From Myxococcales bacterium (lineage in GTDB: Bacteria > Myxococcota > Myxococcia > Myxococcales > Myxococcaceae): a DNA stretch of 64,000 bases. The notes beneath the pieces were generated by a model. The model was not told the DNA's origin and made no database searches. It saw only the letters and a program-made list of their open reading frames with translations. Below are positions 39,409-50,765 of this stretch, piece after piece. Position 1 is the stretch's first letter, and each line of letters begins with the position of its first letter. Position numbers and translations under genes: made by a program. The stretch spans positions 22,772 through 86,771 of the forward strand of contig JAUXRI010000224.1 in NCBI GenBank assembly GCA_030681895.1. The letters are read 5' to 3'.

Positions 39409-42078
39409 ATGTCTTCCCTCACGACGTCCCAGATCCGCGAAGCCTTCCTGAAGTTCTTCGAGTCGAAGCAGCACCGCCGCGTGGCCTCGGCCAGCCTCGT
39501 GCCGACCAACGACCCCACCCTGCTCTTCACCGTCGCCGGCATGGTGCAGTTCAAGGATCTCTTCACCGGTCGAGAGACGCGCGACTACACCCGCGCCGCG
39601 ACCGCGCAGAAGTGCGTGCGCGCTGGCGGCAAGCACAACGATCTCGAGAACGTCGGCTTCACCGCCCGCCACCACACGTTCTTCGAGATGCTCGGCAACT
39701 TCTCCTTCGGCGACTATTTCAAGGCCGACGCGATCACCTGGGCCTGGGAGTTCGTCACGCAGGTGCTCAAGATCCCCAGCGAGCGACTGAGCGTCACGGT
39801 CTTCAAGGGTGAAGAGGGCATTCCCGCTGACGACGAGGCACGGCAGCTGTGGGCGAAAGCGGGAGTGCCGAGTCACCGCATTCACGCGCTCGGCCTCAAG
39901 GACAACTTCTGGGCGGCTGGCGACACCGGACCGTGCGGGCCGTGCTCGGAGATCTACTTCTACATTCCCAACCACCCGGTGAAGGAAGAGGAGAAGCCGG
40001 GCGAGTCGGACAACTGGCTCGAGATCTGGAACCTCGTCTTCATGCAGTTCGAGCGCAAGGAGGCGGGCGGAAAGCTGCTCCCGCTGCCCAAGCCGAGCAT
40101 CGACACCGGCGCGGGCCTCGAGCGCGTCACCTCGGTCGTGCAGGGCAAGGCGTCGAACTACGACATCGATCTCTTCGCCGGCGTCATCGCGACCGTGGAG
40201 CGCCTGTCGAAGCGCCCGTACGGACGTTCGTGGAACAGCGTGCAGGACGCGGCCGTGCGAGTCATTGCCGATCACTCCCGCACCGCGGCGTTTCTCATCG
40301 CCGACGGCGTGCAGCCCTCGAACGAAGGCCGTGGCTACGTGCTGCGCCGAATCATGCGCCGCGCGATTCGCCATGGAGATCAGAACCTCGATCTCGACGA
40401 GCCGTTCTTCCACGAGGCCGTCGACGCGATCATCGGGTCGATGTCCGAGGCGTACCCGGAGCTCAAGGAGAAGCGCGACTTCGTGCTCGAGGTGACGCGG
40501 CGTGAAGAAGAGTCCTTCCGGCGCACGCTGCGGGCTGGCCGTGCCCTGCTGATGAAAGAGGTCGGCAGCCTCGAGCAGACGAAGTCGAAGGTGATCAGCG
40601 GTGAGACCGTGTGGGACCTGCACCAGACGTTCGGCTTCCCGTGGGATCTCACCGAGGTGATGGCGAAAGAGCTCAACCTCGACATCGACAAGAAGCGCTT
40701 CGACGAGCTGCTCGACGAAGAGCAGACCCGCGCGAAGGCGGGTGGCTCGCTCGGCGTCGCTGGAGCCGTCGCCGACATCTACATGAGGCTCGCCGGCTCG
40801 CTGCCCGAGACGAAGTTCCTCGGCTACGAGGGTGAAGGCCTCTCGGGAACCGGGAACGTGCTCGCGATCATCAAGGGCGGGGCACAGGTCGAGCTCGCGA
40901 AGGCTGGAGACACCGTCGAGCTGGTGCTCGATCAGACGCCCTTCTACGGCGAGTCAGGCGGCCAGGTCGGCGACACCGGCGCGATGACGGCGAAGGGCGT
41001 GCGCCTCGACGTGCTCGACGTGCACAAGCCGGTCGCCACGCTCTTCGTCCACAAGGCGAAGCTGGTCGAGGGCTCGATCTCGGTGAAGGACACGCTGACG
41101 CTCACGGTCGACGCCGAACGCCGCAACCGCATTCGGGCCAACCACTCCGCGACCCACCTGCTCCACCGCGCGCTCAAGCTCGTCCTCGGCGAGACGGTGA
41201 ACCAGAAGGGCTCCGAGGTGACGCCGGACCACCTGCGCTTCGACTTCTCGGCCTACCAGTCGTTGTCGCCCGAGCAGACCGACCGCGTGGAAGATCTCGT
41301 CAACGGCTGGGTGCGCGAGAACAAGGGCGCCGAGACGAAGGTGATGGGCATCGCCGAGGCCAAGGCTGCTGGCGCCGTCGCGCTGTTCGGCGAGAAGTAC
41401 GGCGAGAAGGTTCGCGTGGTGACCGTGCACCCCGAGTCGACCGAGCTCTGCGGCGGCACCCACGTCTTCCGCTCTGGCGACATCGGCCTCTTCAAGATCA
41501 CCGAAGAGTCGGCCATCGCCGCCGGCGTTCGCCGCATCGTCGCCTTGACCGGTGGCGCCGCGATGAATCACCTGCGCGATCTCGAGCGCATGCTGATCAC
41601 CTCGGCCAACCTCTACAAAGCGACGCCCCGCGATCTGCCCAAGCGCATCGAGGCCAACCAGAAGCGCGTGAAGGAGCTCGAGAAGAAGCTCGAAGAGGTG
41701 CAGCTGCGCGCCGCGAGCGCCTCGAGCGACGCCGAGTCGGTGCAGGACGTCAACGGCATCAAGGTGCTCACCCACCGCGTCGACGGCGCTGACGCCAACC
41801 TGCTCAAGCAGCTCGCCGACAAGTACCGCGACAAGCTCCAGTCGGGCGTGGTGGGCCTCGGCGGCGCCACTGCTGACGGCAAGGCGATCATCCTCGTCGC
41901 GGCCACGAAGGACCTCGTCGACAAGGGCTTCAAGTCGGGCGACGCGATCAAGATGATGGCGATCGAGGTCGGTGGCAAAGGCGGCGGGAAGCCCGAGATG
42001 GCGCAGGCCGGCGGCACCGACCCCTCGAAGCTCGCGCAGGCCTTCGAGAAGCTCATCGCCCACGTCCGGGGTGCGTGA
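39409..42078 (+). CDS. alaS: alanyl-tRNA synthetase
   Basis: Charges tRNA-Ala (889 residues). The class-II catalytic domain starts SQIREAFLKFFESKQHRRV and includes GMVQFKDLFTG and NDLENVGFTARHHTFFEMLG. The editing domain has the zinc-binding NHSATHLLH and CGGTHVFRSGDIG, and the C-terminal region has the usual coiled-coil and GGKGGGKPEMAQAGG. I used the ATG at 39409, which gives the normal N-terminus; an upstream ATG at 39370 adds 13 non-conserved residues. The next gene starts directly after the stop, so the two are probably co-transcribed. Confidence 0.97.
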   Translation: MSSLTTSQIREAFLKFFESKQHRRVASASLVPTNDPTLLFTVAGMVQFKDLFTGRETRDYTRAATAQKCVRAGGKHNDLENVGFTARHHTFFEMLGNFSFGDYFKADAITWAWEFVTQVLKIPSERLSVTVFKGEEGIPADDEARQLWAKAGVPSHRIHALGLKDNFWAAGDTGPCGPCSEIYFYIPNHPVKEEEKPGESDNWLEIWNLVFMQFERKEAGGKLLPLPKPSIDTGAGLERVTSVVQGKASNYDIDLFAGVIATVERLSKRPYGRSWNSVQDAAVRVIADHSRTAAFLIADGVQPSNEGRGYVLRRIMRRAIRHGDQNLDLDEPFFHEAVDAIIGSMSEAYPELKEKRDFVLEVTRREEESFRRTLRAGRALLMKEVGSLEQTKSKVISGETVWDLHQTFGFPWDLTEVMAKELNLDIDKKRFDELLDEEQTRAKAGGSLGVAGAVADIYMRLAGSLPETKFLGYEGEGLSGTGNVLAIIKGGAQVELAKAGDTVELVLDQTPFYGESGGQVGDTGAMTAKGVRLDVLDVHKPVATLFVHKAKLVEGSISVKDTLTLTVDAERRNRIRANHSATHLLHRALKLVLGETVNQKGSEVTPDHLRFDFSAYQSLSPEQTDRVEDLVNGWVRENKGAETKVMGIAEAKAAGAVALFGEKYGEKVRVVTVHPESTELCGGTHVFRSGDIGLFKITEESAIAAGVRRIVALTGGAAMNHLRDLERMLITSANLYKATPRDLPKRIEANQKRVKELEKKLEEVQLRAASASSDAESVQDVNGIKVLTHRVDGADANLLKQLADKYRDKLQSGVVGLGGATADGKAIILVAATKDLVDKGFKSGDAIKMMAIEVGGKGGGKPEMAQAGGTDPSKLAQAFEKLIAHVRGA

Positions 42079-42684
42079 GTGAGGAGCGCGCTCCTGCTCG
42101 TGGCGGCACTTCTTCTGGGCTGCCCTGACAGACGCGCGCCGCAGGTCGACGAGAACGATCCGCTCATCCGCAAGTTGAAAGCCGAGCAGGAGCGACTCGC
42201 GCAGGGCGGTGCGCCTGGCGGGCCCCGAGGTGCCAGTCCGCTGAAGGAACCGCCTCCACCGCTCGCCGACGTGGCGCAACTTCCGCCCGACATGCCGGTG
42301 CCGGTCCCGGTGAAGGCCGAGCCAGCGATCCTCGAAGGCACCTCGGTCACGGCGCGCCGCATGGAGACCGCGCAGATCATCGGCGGCACGAAGGTGAAGC
42401 TCTCGACGACCGACCGTTTCGTGCGCCTCGTCGTCTCGGTCACCACCTCGAAGGAGACGACGTTCGATCTCGCGAAGGCCACGCTCGAGAAAGGCGGCGA
42501 CGTCTACGAGCTCGCCCGCGACGTGCAGCGCGTCGGGCAGGGCAGCCCGCTCGCGACCTCGATCGCGCCCGGCGTCGCGCAGGACCTGGTGCTGTACTTC
42601 GAGCTCCCACCTGCGGCGATCTCGTCGGGGCTGAAGCTCAAGCTCCCGGCTTCAGGCGCGACCATCGAGGTGCCCGTCCTCTGA
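42079..42684 (+). CDS. lipoprotein of unknown function
   Basis: A 201-residue protein with a lipoprotein signal (RSALLLVAALLLGC, Cys about 15), then a charged, Pro-rich linker (about 18-75) and a predicted beta-sandwich (about 80-201). In that domain hydrophobic strands alternate with charged turns (TDRFVRLVVSVTTSKETTFD, AQDLVLYFELP). It lies immediately after alaS (GTG at 42079, no gap), suggesting a shared transcript, and 54 bases before the PilZ-Hsp70 gene. No known domain is recognised. Confidence 0.7.
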   Translation: MRSALLLVAALLLGCPDRRAPQVDENDPLIRKLKAEQERLAQGGAPGGPRGASPLKEPPPPLADVAQLPPDMPVPVPVKAEPAILEGTSVTARRMETAQIIGGTKVKLSTTDRFVRLVVSVTTSKETTFDLAKATLEKGGDVYELARDVQRVGQGSPLATSIAPGVAQDLVLYFELPPAAISSGLKLKLPASGATIEVPVL

Positions 42685-42738
42685 GGGTGGATTGAGGCTG
42701 GTGCCGCTGCCGTCGGGAGGTACACTCCGGCGGCTTCC

Positions 42739-44808
42739 GTGACTGTGCCTCCTCCCAGCGAGCCGAAGAAGGTCCCGCTCCGCATCCGGCTCCCGTTTGC
42801 GACGGAAGACGAGTTCGTCGAGCGCTACGGCGTGCACGTCGGCAAGGGCGGCATCTTCATCGCGACCCGCGCCGCGAAGCCTGAAGGCACGCCGTTGAGC
42901 TTCGAGCTCGTGCTGGCCGACGGCGCCAAGCTGATGCGCGGCGAAGGCGTCGTGCACGAAGTCGTGGTCGACGAGCAGCCGGGGCGCTCGGGCATGACGG
43001 TGCGTTTCACGCGCATCGACGCCCGTACCCGTTCGCTCATCGATCGAATCGTCGCGGCCCGCGAAGGCGCAGCGAGAGCCGAGCCTCCGCCCGCGCCTGC
43101 GATTCCCGAGGAGCCCGGCCCGCCGACCGTCACCAGTGGGGAGTGGAAGCTCCGCACGCCCCTCGCGACCCCGACGCCGTCGAAGACGGTGACCCTCGCC
43201 GACGACATCGTGCTGGGCATCGATCTCGGCACCACCACCTGTCGCGTGGCCGCCGTCATCGAAGGTGCGCCGCGGCTGCTGGCCATCGCCTCGGAGCGCG
43301 GCGCCGCCATGCCCAGCGTCGTCGCGCTCGACCACGCGAAAGATCGGCTGCTCGTCGGGAGCGCCGCGCGCCGCTATCGCGTCGATCACCCCGAGCGCAC
43401 GGTCGCGGGCTTCAAACGCCTGATGGGGCGACGGGCGCGCTCGAAACGCATCAGGGAGCTCGAGGCCCGCCTCCCCTTCAAGATCGCGCCAGACCCCGAA
43501 GGCGACTGCGGCATCGAGATCGGCGGGCGCGTCTTCCCGCTCCCCGAGCTGGCGGCGGAGCTGCTCAAGGAGCTCAAGAACGCCGCGCAGAACGAGCTGG
43601 GCCGTCCGTTGACTCGCGCGGTCCTCTGCGTGCCTGCCTGGTACAACGATCACCAACGCAGCGCGGTGCTCGAGGCGGGCCGGCTCGCGGGGCTCGAGAT
43701 TCTTCGCGTCCTCAACGAGCCCTCGGCGGTCGCGCTCGCGTTCGGCTACGGCAAGGGGCTCGCTCGCAAGCGCGTGCTCGTCTACGACCTTGGCGGCGGC
43801 ACGTTCGACGCGTCGGTGGTCGAGATCACCGGTGACGACCTCGAGGTCGTCTCGACGGGCGGCGACAACTTCCTCGGCGGCATGGACTTCGACGCCCGCC
43901 TCGCCGACGCGCTCGTCGCCACGATGGACGAGACGCCACGCAACCGGTTGATGGACTCGCCGATGACGATGGAGCGCGTGCGCGACGCCGCCGAGCTGGC
44001 GAAGATCGCGCTCTCCGAGAAGACCATGGCGCCGGTGCACGTGCCGTTCGCCTCGACGGGTGACGATGGCAAGCCGGTCGATCTGCGCGTCGACGTCGAG
44101 CGCCTCTACCTCGAGCAGAACACCAACGATCTCGTCGAGCGGACCATCGAGGTGACGCAGGTGGTGCTCGAGGCCGCGAGGCTCACGCCCCAGTCACTCG
44201 ACGAGGTGGTGATGGTGGGTGGCCAGAGCCGTTCGCCGGCCGTCCGATCCCGCCTCGAGGCCATGCTGGGCCGCAAGCCGCGCACCGACGTCGACCCGCA
44301 GGCCGCAGTGGCGATGGGCGCTGCACTGCTCGGCCATGCCCTCGTCTTGCGTGAGCGAGGCAAGTCGTCGCTGCAGCTCGCCGAGGTGTTGTCGGCGCCG
44401 ATTGGAATTGGCGTGCGGGGTGGCGCGTTCCGCAAGGTGCTCGAACGAAACACGCGGCTCCCGGCCGAGAAGACCCTCGCAGTGCCCGTGCAGGCGGCGC
44501 AGGCCATACGGCTCGCCGTCTTTCAGGGACAGGCGCCGAAGGCCGAAGACAACGACTACCTCGGTGCCTTGACGACCAGCGTCGATCGTTCGGGCGATCT
44601 CACCCTGCGATTCTCGGTGAGCGCCGATGGGCGGCTGCTCCTCTCGGCGACGACGCCTTCGGGCAAACAGGCCGACGTGGTGTTCGCGACGCAGGAAGCG
44701 AGCGACGAGGTCACCGCGCAGATGCTGGCCGAGGCGCCGCTGCCCGGTGAGTCCGAGAAGCCCGTCAGCAACAAGAGCGGCTTCTTCAAGAAGCTCTTCG
44801 GGAAGTGA
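42739..44808 (+). CDS. PilZ domain fused to an Hsp70 (DnaK-like) chaperone lacking the lid
   Basis: A 689-residue fusion. Residues about 12-105 form a PilZ-type domain of the kind common in myxobacteria (RIRLPFATEDEFVERYGVHV, GKGGIFIATRAAKPEGTPLS, then GEGVVHEVV). A clear RxxxR c-di-GMP motif is not visible. Residues about 155-530 are an Hsp70 ATPase domain (GIDLGTTTCRVAAV, YDLGGGTFDASVVEI, VVMVGGQSRSPAV), and 530-660 a substrate-binding beta domain. About 100 residues of the usual helical lid are missing; the protein ends SGFFKKLFGK. GTG start. DnaK-like proteins are known to affect motility in Myxococcus, which makes this a candidate social-motility factor, by inference. Confidence 0.9.
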   Translation: MTVPPPSEPKKVPLRIRLPFATEDEFVERYGVHVGKGGIFIATRAAKPEGTPLSFELVLADGAKLMRGEGVVHEVVVDEQPGRSGMTVRFTRIDARTRSLIDRIVAAREGAARAEPPPAPAIPEEPGPPTVTSGEWKLRTPLATPTPSKTVTLADDIVLGIDLGTTTCRVAAVIEGAPRLLAIASERGAAMPSVVALDHAKDRLLVGSAARRYRVDHPERTVAGFKRLMGRRARSKRIRELEARLPFKIAPDPEGDCGIEIGGRVFPLPELAAELLKELKNAAQNELGRPLTRAVLCVPAWYNDHQRSAVLEAGRLAGLEILRVLNEPSAVALAFGYGKGLARKRVLVYDLGGGTFDASVVEITGDDLEVVSTGGDNFLGGMDFDARLADALVATMDETPRNRLMDSPMTMERVRDAAELAKIALSEKTMAPVHVPFASTGDDGKPVDLRVDVERLYLEQNTNDLVERTIEVTQVVLEAARLTPQSLDEVVMVGGQSRSPAVRSRLEAMLGRKPRTDVDPQAAVAMGAALLGHALVLRERGKSSLQLAEVLSAPIGIGVRGGAFRKVLERNTRLPAEKTLAVPVQAAQAIRLAVFQGQAPKAEDNDYLGALTTSVDRSGDLTLRFSVSADGRLLLSATTPSGKQADVVFATQEASDEVTAQMLAEAPLPGESEKPVSNKSGFFKKLFGK

Positions 44809-45584
44809 GCGGCCGCGCGGAGTTCGGGCCGCCCCGCAACCCCTTCGGTGCGTTCGCGTGGGCGCTCGTGCAGCTGCCCCGCGCCGTGGTGTGGCTGGTC
44901 CGCGAACGGGAGCTGCGAGGCCTGGCCTTCATGCCCGCCCTGGTCACCTTCGGGGTCGGGTTCCTGCTGAGCGTCATCGCGGTGATGTCGGCGGCCCCGC
45001 TTCAGGAGCTGATGTTGGACCGCGCTCCGGGTGCGCTCGGCGGCGTGACGTGGCTCGTGACGCGGGTGGTGCTGACGGTCGTGCTGGTGATCGGCGCGCT
45101 GCTGACGAGCTGGCAGCTGCAGGGCGCGTTCGCCGCGGCCGGCCTCGAGCGCATGGCCCTGCACGTCCAGAAGGTCGTCGATGGCGCAGCGCCGCCGGCG
45201 TCGATTGGCACCTCGGCCATCGTGAAGCGCGCGGTGCTCGGCGTTTTCCCGAGTGTGCGCCGGCTCGTGCTGTGGGCGCTGACTTCGATCGCGGCGTTGA
45301 CCCTCGTGCTGGTGCCAGTCGTTGGTCCCGTGCTCGTGGTGGTCGCGCAGACTGCGATCGGCGCACTCTTCCTCGCGCACGGCGCGATCGCCGACAACCG
45401 CGATCGCCTCGGCCTGCCTCGTCGGCTGTTGCTCCGTGAGCCGGCGCTGTTGCTTGGCTACGCCCTCGCGTGCGTGCCGTTGGTGCTCTTCCCGCCCGTG
45501 CTGTTGTTCGTCTCAGGACCGGTGGGCATCGGCGGCACGCTCGTCGCCCTCGGCGCGGCTCGCAGGCGGTCTCTGGCGGCCTGA
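44805..45584 (+). CDS. EI24/CysZ-type membrane protein
   Basis: A 259-residue protein with about four to six transmembrane helices and the EI24 family layout: N-terminal ALVQLPRAVVWLVRERELRG, a paired-helix core (FMPALVTFGVGFLL, TRVVLTVVLVIGALLTSW) and C-terminal LALRREPALLLGYALA-like helices. The CysZ sulfate permease belongs to the same family, but substrate cannot be read here. The GTG start overlaps the Hsp70 stop by 4 bases, so the two are translationally coupled. NUDIX follows 19 bases later. Confidence 0.8.
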   Translation: MSGRAEFGPPRNPFGAFAWALVQLPRAVVWLVRERELRGLAFMPALVTFGVGFLLSVIAVMSAAPLQELMLDRAPGALGGVTWLVTRVVLTVVLVIGALLTSWQLQGAFAAAGLERMALHVQKVVDGAAPPASIGTSAIVKRAVLGVFPSVRRLVLWALTSIAALTLVLVPVVGPVLVVVAQTAIGALFLAHGAIADNRDRLGLPRRLLLREPALLLGYALACVPLVLFPPVLLFVSGPVGIGGTLVALGAARRRSLAA

Positions 45585-45603
45585 CCGCGCTACCCTTCAT
45601 TCC

Positions 45604-46059
45604 ATGCCCGAGCGGAGCGCAGCGCTGGCGGTAGTTCGTCGTGGACCTTCAGGAACTCCGCAGGTGCTGCTCGTTCACCCCGGCGGGCCGTTCTTCGCGA
45701 AGAAGGACGCTGGCGCCTGGAGTCTTCCCAAGGGGCTGATTGAGGCCGGCGAAGAGCCCCTCACCACAGCCCGCCGCGAATTTCAGGAAGAGACCGGCAG
45801 CCCCGCACCCGACGGGCCCACGACGCCGCTCGGCGAAGTCATCTTGAAGAGCGGCAAACACGTCGTCGCCTTCGGGGTGCTGGGCGACTTCGAGGTGGCG
45901 TCGTTGAAATCGAACGAGGTCGACCTTCAGCTCCGCGGCCAGCTCGTGCGCTTCCCCGAGGTCGACCGCGCCGAGTGGGCGACGGTCGAGCGGGCCCGCG
46001 TGGCGGTGAACCCGGCGCAGCTGCCGTTGATCGAGAAGGCCCTCACCCTCGTCCGCTGA
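45604..46059 (+). CDS. NUDIX hydrolase
   Basis: A 151-residue enzyme with an intact NUDIX box at about 43-65 (GLIEAGEEPLTTARREFQEE followed by TG), which hydrolyses nucleoside diphosphates linked to another moiety. The surrounding strands (AALAVVRRG, LPKGLIEAG) match the family. The spacing between box and C-terminus fits small (di)adenosine-polyphosphate-type members, but the substrate is unknown. I used the ATG at 45604; the frame upstream overlaps the EI24 gene without family similarity. Its 3' end overlaps the convergent gene at 46043. Confidence 0.85.
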   Translation: MPERSAALAVVRRGPSGTPQVLLVHPGGPFFAKKDAGAWSLPKGLIEAGEEPLTTARREFQEETGSPAPDGPTTPLGEVILKSGKHVVAFGVLGDFEVASLKSNEVDLQLRGQLVRFPEVDRAEWATVERARVAVNPAQLPLIEKALTLVR

Positions 46060-46429
46060 CCGGCTGCGGCGGCAGACGAAGCGCCTGGGCCCCTTTGCCC
46101 CAGATCTCCTTGAGGCCTCTCGTCTCCAGCGCAGCGACGAGGCGCTCCCGATCGAGCCCGACGGCGACCCCGAAGGCCTCGAGCACCTGGGGCGTGAGCC
46201 ACCGCTTCGGCAGCAGGGTGTCGCCCTCCATCGTGCGCAAGACGAGGCCCGCCCGGCCCGCGAGCACGACACGCACCTCTGCCAGGTAGATCTCGGTGAG
46301 GCGCCCACCAAGGTGCAGCGTCACCGACGTGTCGTTCCAGCCCCAGACAGGCTTGAGCAGCTTGAGCCTGAGGAACGCGAGCGCGCCCACGACGCCGACG
46401 CCCACGACTCCGATGGCCCAGTCCGGCAC
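46043..46429 (-). CDS. small membrane-anchored hypothetical protein
   Basis: A 128-residue protein with one N-terminal transmembrane helix (WAIGVVGVGVVGALAFLRL). A soluble part follows, with two strand-rich segments (TSVTLHLGGRLTEIYLAEVRV, RAGLVLRTMEGDTLLP) and a short C-terminal helix. GTG start. Its last 17 bases overlap the convergent NUDIX gene. No domain recognised; it could be a small envelope protein. Confidence 0.6.
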   Translation of the reverse strand: MPDWAIGVVGVGVVGALAFLRLKLLKPVWGWNDTSVTLHLGGRLTEIYLAEVRVVLAGRAGLVLRTMEGDTLLPKRWLTPQVLEAFGVAVGLDRERLVAALETRGLKEIWGKGAQALRLPPQPVSGRG

Positions 46430-46461
46430 GTCAGGCCTCGCCGCTTCGTCGCGCGCTCACG

Positions 46462-46926
46462 TCATGGCCCTGCGCGCGTCGCGTCGTACTTGAAGAAGAG
46501 CCGGCAGGTGCACGCGTCGGACGTGCGCGTCTGGAAAGTGAACGACATCGAACCGGTGAAGCGCGTGGGGCTCTGGGTGACCGAGTCGAGCGCGACCGTC
46601 ACGCTGTCGACCTGGCAATCCTGGCCTCGCAACCTCGTGCGCACGTTGCCGAGCGTCGCATCCATCGTCATCTCTTCGAGGCCGTAGCGGTACGTGCCGG
46701 CGAGTTCGGTCGAGAGGTACGCGTAGTTGAGGCGAACGACGTGGCCAGCCGTCAGCAGCGTCGCGCGCGCGAAGACCTCGGGCTGCATCGCGAGGCCGCA
46801 GTCATCGCGGGTCACCTCGACCGCCCTGAAGTCGTACGCCCCGTCCTGGAGCGTGTGCGCCCGGCAGCCCGGAAGCGCGACGACGGCGAGGGTGCAGAGG
46901 AGGAGCAGACGCACGCGCGGCACCAT
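46462..46926 (-). CDS. lipoprotein of unknown function
   Basis: A 154-residue protein with a signal ending ALPGC (Cys about 19). The soluble part has five further cysteines, one at CGLAM, one at GQDC and a late CTC pair, suggesting disulfides, and strand-rich sequence with TYRYGLEEMTMDATLGNVRT. The start is either the ATG at 46926 or the GTG right after it, which is better spaced from GGAGG. The much longer open frame to 48099 is antisense to the M23 gene and is rejected. Function unknown. Confidence 0.7.
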   Translation of the reverse strand: MVPRVRLLLLCTLAVVALPGCRAHTLQDGAYDFRAVEVTRDDCGLAMQPEVFARATLLTAGHVVRLNYAYLSTELAGTYRYGLEEMTMDATLGNVRTRLRGQDCQVDSVTVALDSVTQSPTRFTGSMSFTFQTRTSDACTCRLFFKYDATRAGP

Positions 46927-46998
46927 ACCCTCCACGGCGCCGTTTGCCCGGGTGCTCTGCATTGGGCACTCCCCTGAAGGTGGTCTAGCGTTCGCCGG

Positions 46999-48138
46999 AT
47001 GCTGGCACTGCTGACGGTCGTCGCGCTGACGACCACCCTCCCCGACGCGCAGGTGAAGAACCGCCGTCTCGAGAAGAACCAGACCGTCGCGAAGGCGCTC
47101 GAGACCGCTGGCCTCGACGATCACACCATCGGCGAGGTGCAGGGCGCGCTGATGGCCGCCGAGTTCAACTTCAAGAAGGCCCGCCCCGGCGATCAGCTGC
47201 GCCTCGTGTTCCGCCACGGCGTGCTCGATCTCATGGACTATCGCCGCAACCTGCTCACCGAGTGGCAGGTGCGTCGCGAGGGAGAGCGCTACGTCGGCCG
47301 CAAGCGCGAGATCGATCGTGAGCGCCGCATCGAGGTCGTCGAGCTCGTCATCGAGTCGTCGGTGTGGGACGCCGCGATCGCCGCCGGAGAGAAGCCCGAC
47401 GTCGCCATCACCCTGTCGGACGTCTTCGCGTGGGACATCGACTTCTACCGCGACGTGCAGAAGGGCGACCGCATGCGCGCCGTCATCGAGAAGGTCGTCT
47501 CGAAGGGCCGCCTCATCGACTACGGCAACGTGCTCGCCGCGACGTACGTGGGCTCGAGCGTCGGCACGAAGAAGATGTACCGCTACGCCCTGCCCGACGG
47601 CACTGACTCGTACTTCAACGACGACGGCACCAGCGCGCGCAAGACGTTCCTCAAGTCGCCGCTCAAGTTCGCGCCCATCACCTCGCGCTTCGGTGGGCGC
47701 TTCCACCCCATCATCAACCAGTTCGGCCAACACAACGGCGTCGACTACGGCACGCCGCAGGGCACGCCGGTCTGGGCCGTGAGCGATGGCACGGTGACGA
47801 AGGCGGGCTGGGACAACGGCGGGGGCAACATGGTCTGCGTGAAGCACGTGATGAGCTTCGAGACCTGCTACCTGCACCTCTCGAAGATCAACGTGCACGT
47901 CGGCGAGCGCGTGGCGCAGAAGCACGTCGTCGGAGCCTCGGGCAGCACCGGTCTCTCCACCGGCCCGCACCTGCACTTCGGCATGAAGCGCGGCGGCGGC
48001 TGGGTGAACCCGCTCAACCAGAACTTCCCCAAGGCAGACCCGCTGCCCGCGACGCTGATGGCCGACTTCTTCGAGAAGACCGCCGACGTGCGCAGCCAAC
48101 TCGAAGCCCAGCCGGTCGCAGCGTTCGGCAACAAATAA
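46999..48138 (+). CDS. M23-family murein endopeptidase
   Basis: A 379-residue secreted peptidoglycan hydrolase. A short hydrophobic signal (about 1-15) is followed by a LysM/OapA-like region (about 20-75) and a beta-rich domain to about 215. The M23 peptidase domain (about 225-335) has the zinc ligands H245 and D249 (GQHNGVDYG) and H326 in GPHLHFG, with H324 close by. The layout resembles MepM-type endopeptidases that cut cross-links. It stands 64 bases before glgP in the same direction and is divergent from the lipoprotein gene. Confidence 0.9.
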   Translation: MLALLTVVALTTTLPDAQVKNRRLEKNQTVAKALETAGLDDHTIGEVQGALMAAEFNFKKARPGDQLRLVFRHGVLDLMDYRRNLLTEWQVRREGERYVGRKREIDRERRIEVVELVIESSVWDAAIAAGEKPDVAITLSDVFAWDIDFYRDVQKGDRMRAVIEKVVSKGRLIDYGNVLAATYVGSSVGTKKMYRYALPDGTDSYFNDDGTSARKTFLKSPLKFAPITSRFGGRFHPIINQFGQHNGVDYGTPQGTPVWAVSDGTVTKAGWDNGGGNMVCVKHVMSFETCYLHLSKINVHVGERVAQKHVVGASGSTGLSTGPHLHFGMKRGGGWVNPLNQNFPKADPLPATLMADFFEKTADVRSQLEAQPVAAFGNK

Positions 48139-48202
48139 CGCACGCTGCTCCAGCCCAGAATCCGCGCTTCGTTCGAGGCGATCGCTCGGCTATCTGACGT
48201 GC

Positions 48203-50668
<2,466 letters not shown>

Positions 50669-50700
50669 ACGGGGTGCGCGTTTGACGACCTGAACGCAAA

Positions 50701-50727
50701 GCCTGCGCGGGTGAGCGGTGCGCAGGC
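50701..50727. terminator. hairpin between glgP and nifJ (possible terminator)
   Basis: GCCTGCGC (50701-50708) pairs with GCGCAGGC (50720-50727) around an 11-base loop. It lies 32 bases after the glgP stop and 38 bases before the nifJ start, without a T-run. It could be a Rho-aided terminator or an operator. Low certainty. Confidence 0.35.
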
Positions 50728-50765
50728 CCTCAGGTGCATGGACTGCCGATTGCAGCGTCGGCCTC

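Noticed and set aside
46927..48099. Long upstream extension of the 46462 lipoprotein
   Set aside because: It is antisense to the M23 peptidase gene, and the lipoprotein signal begins at 46926.
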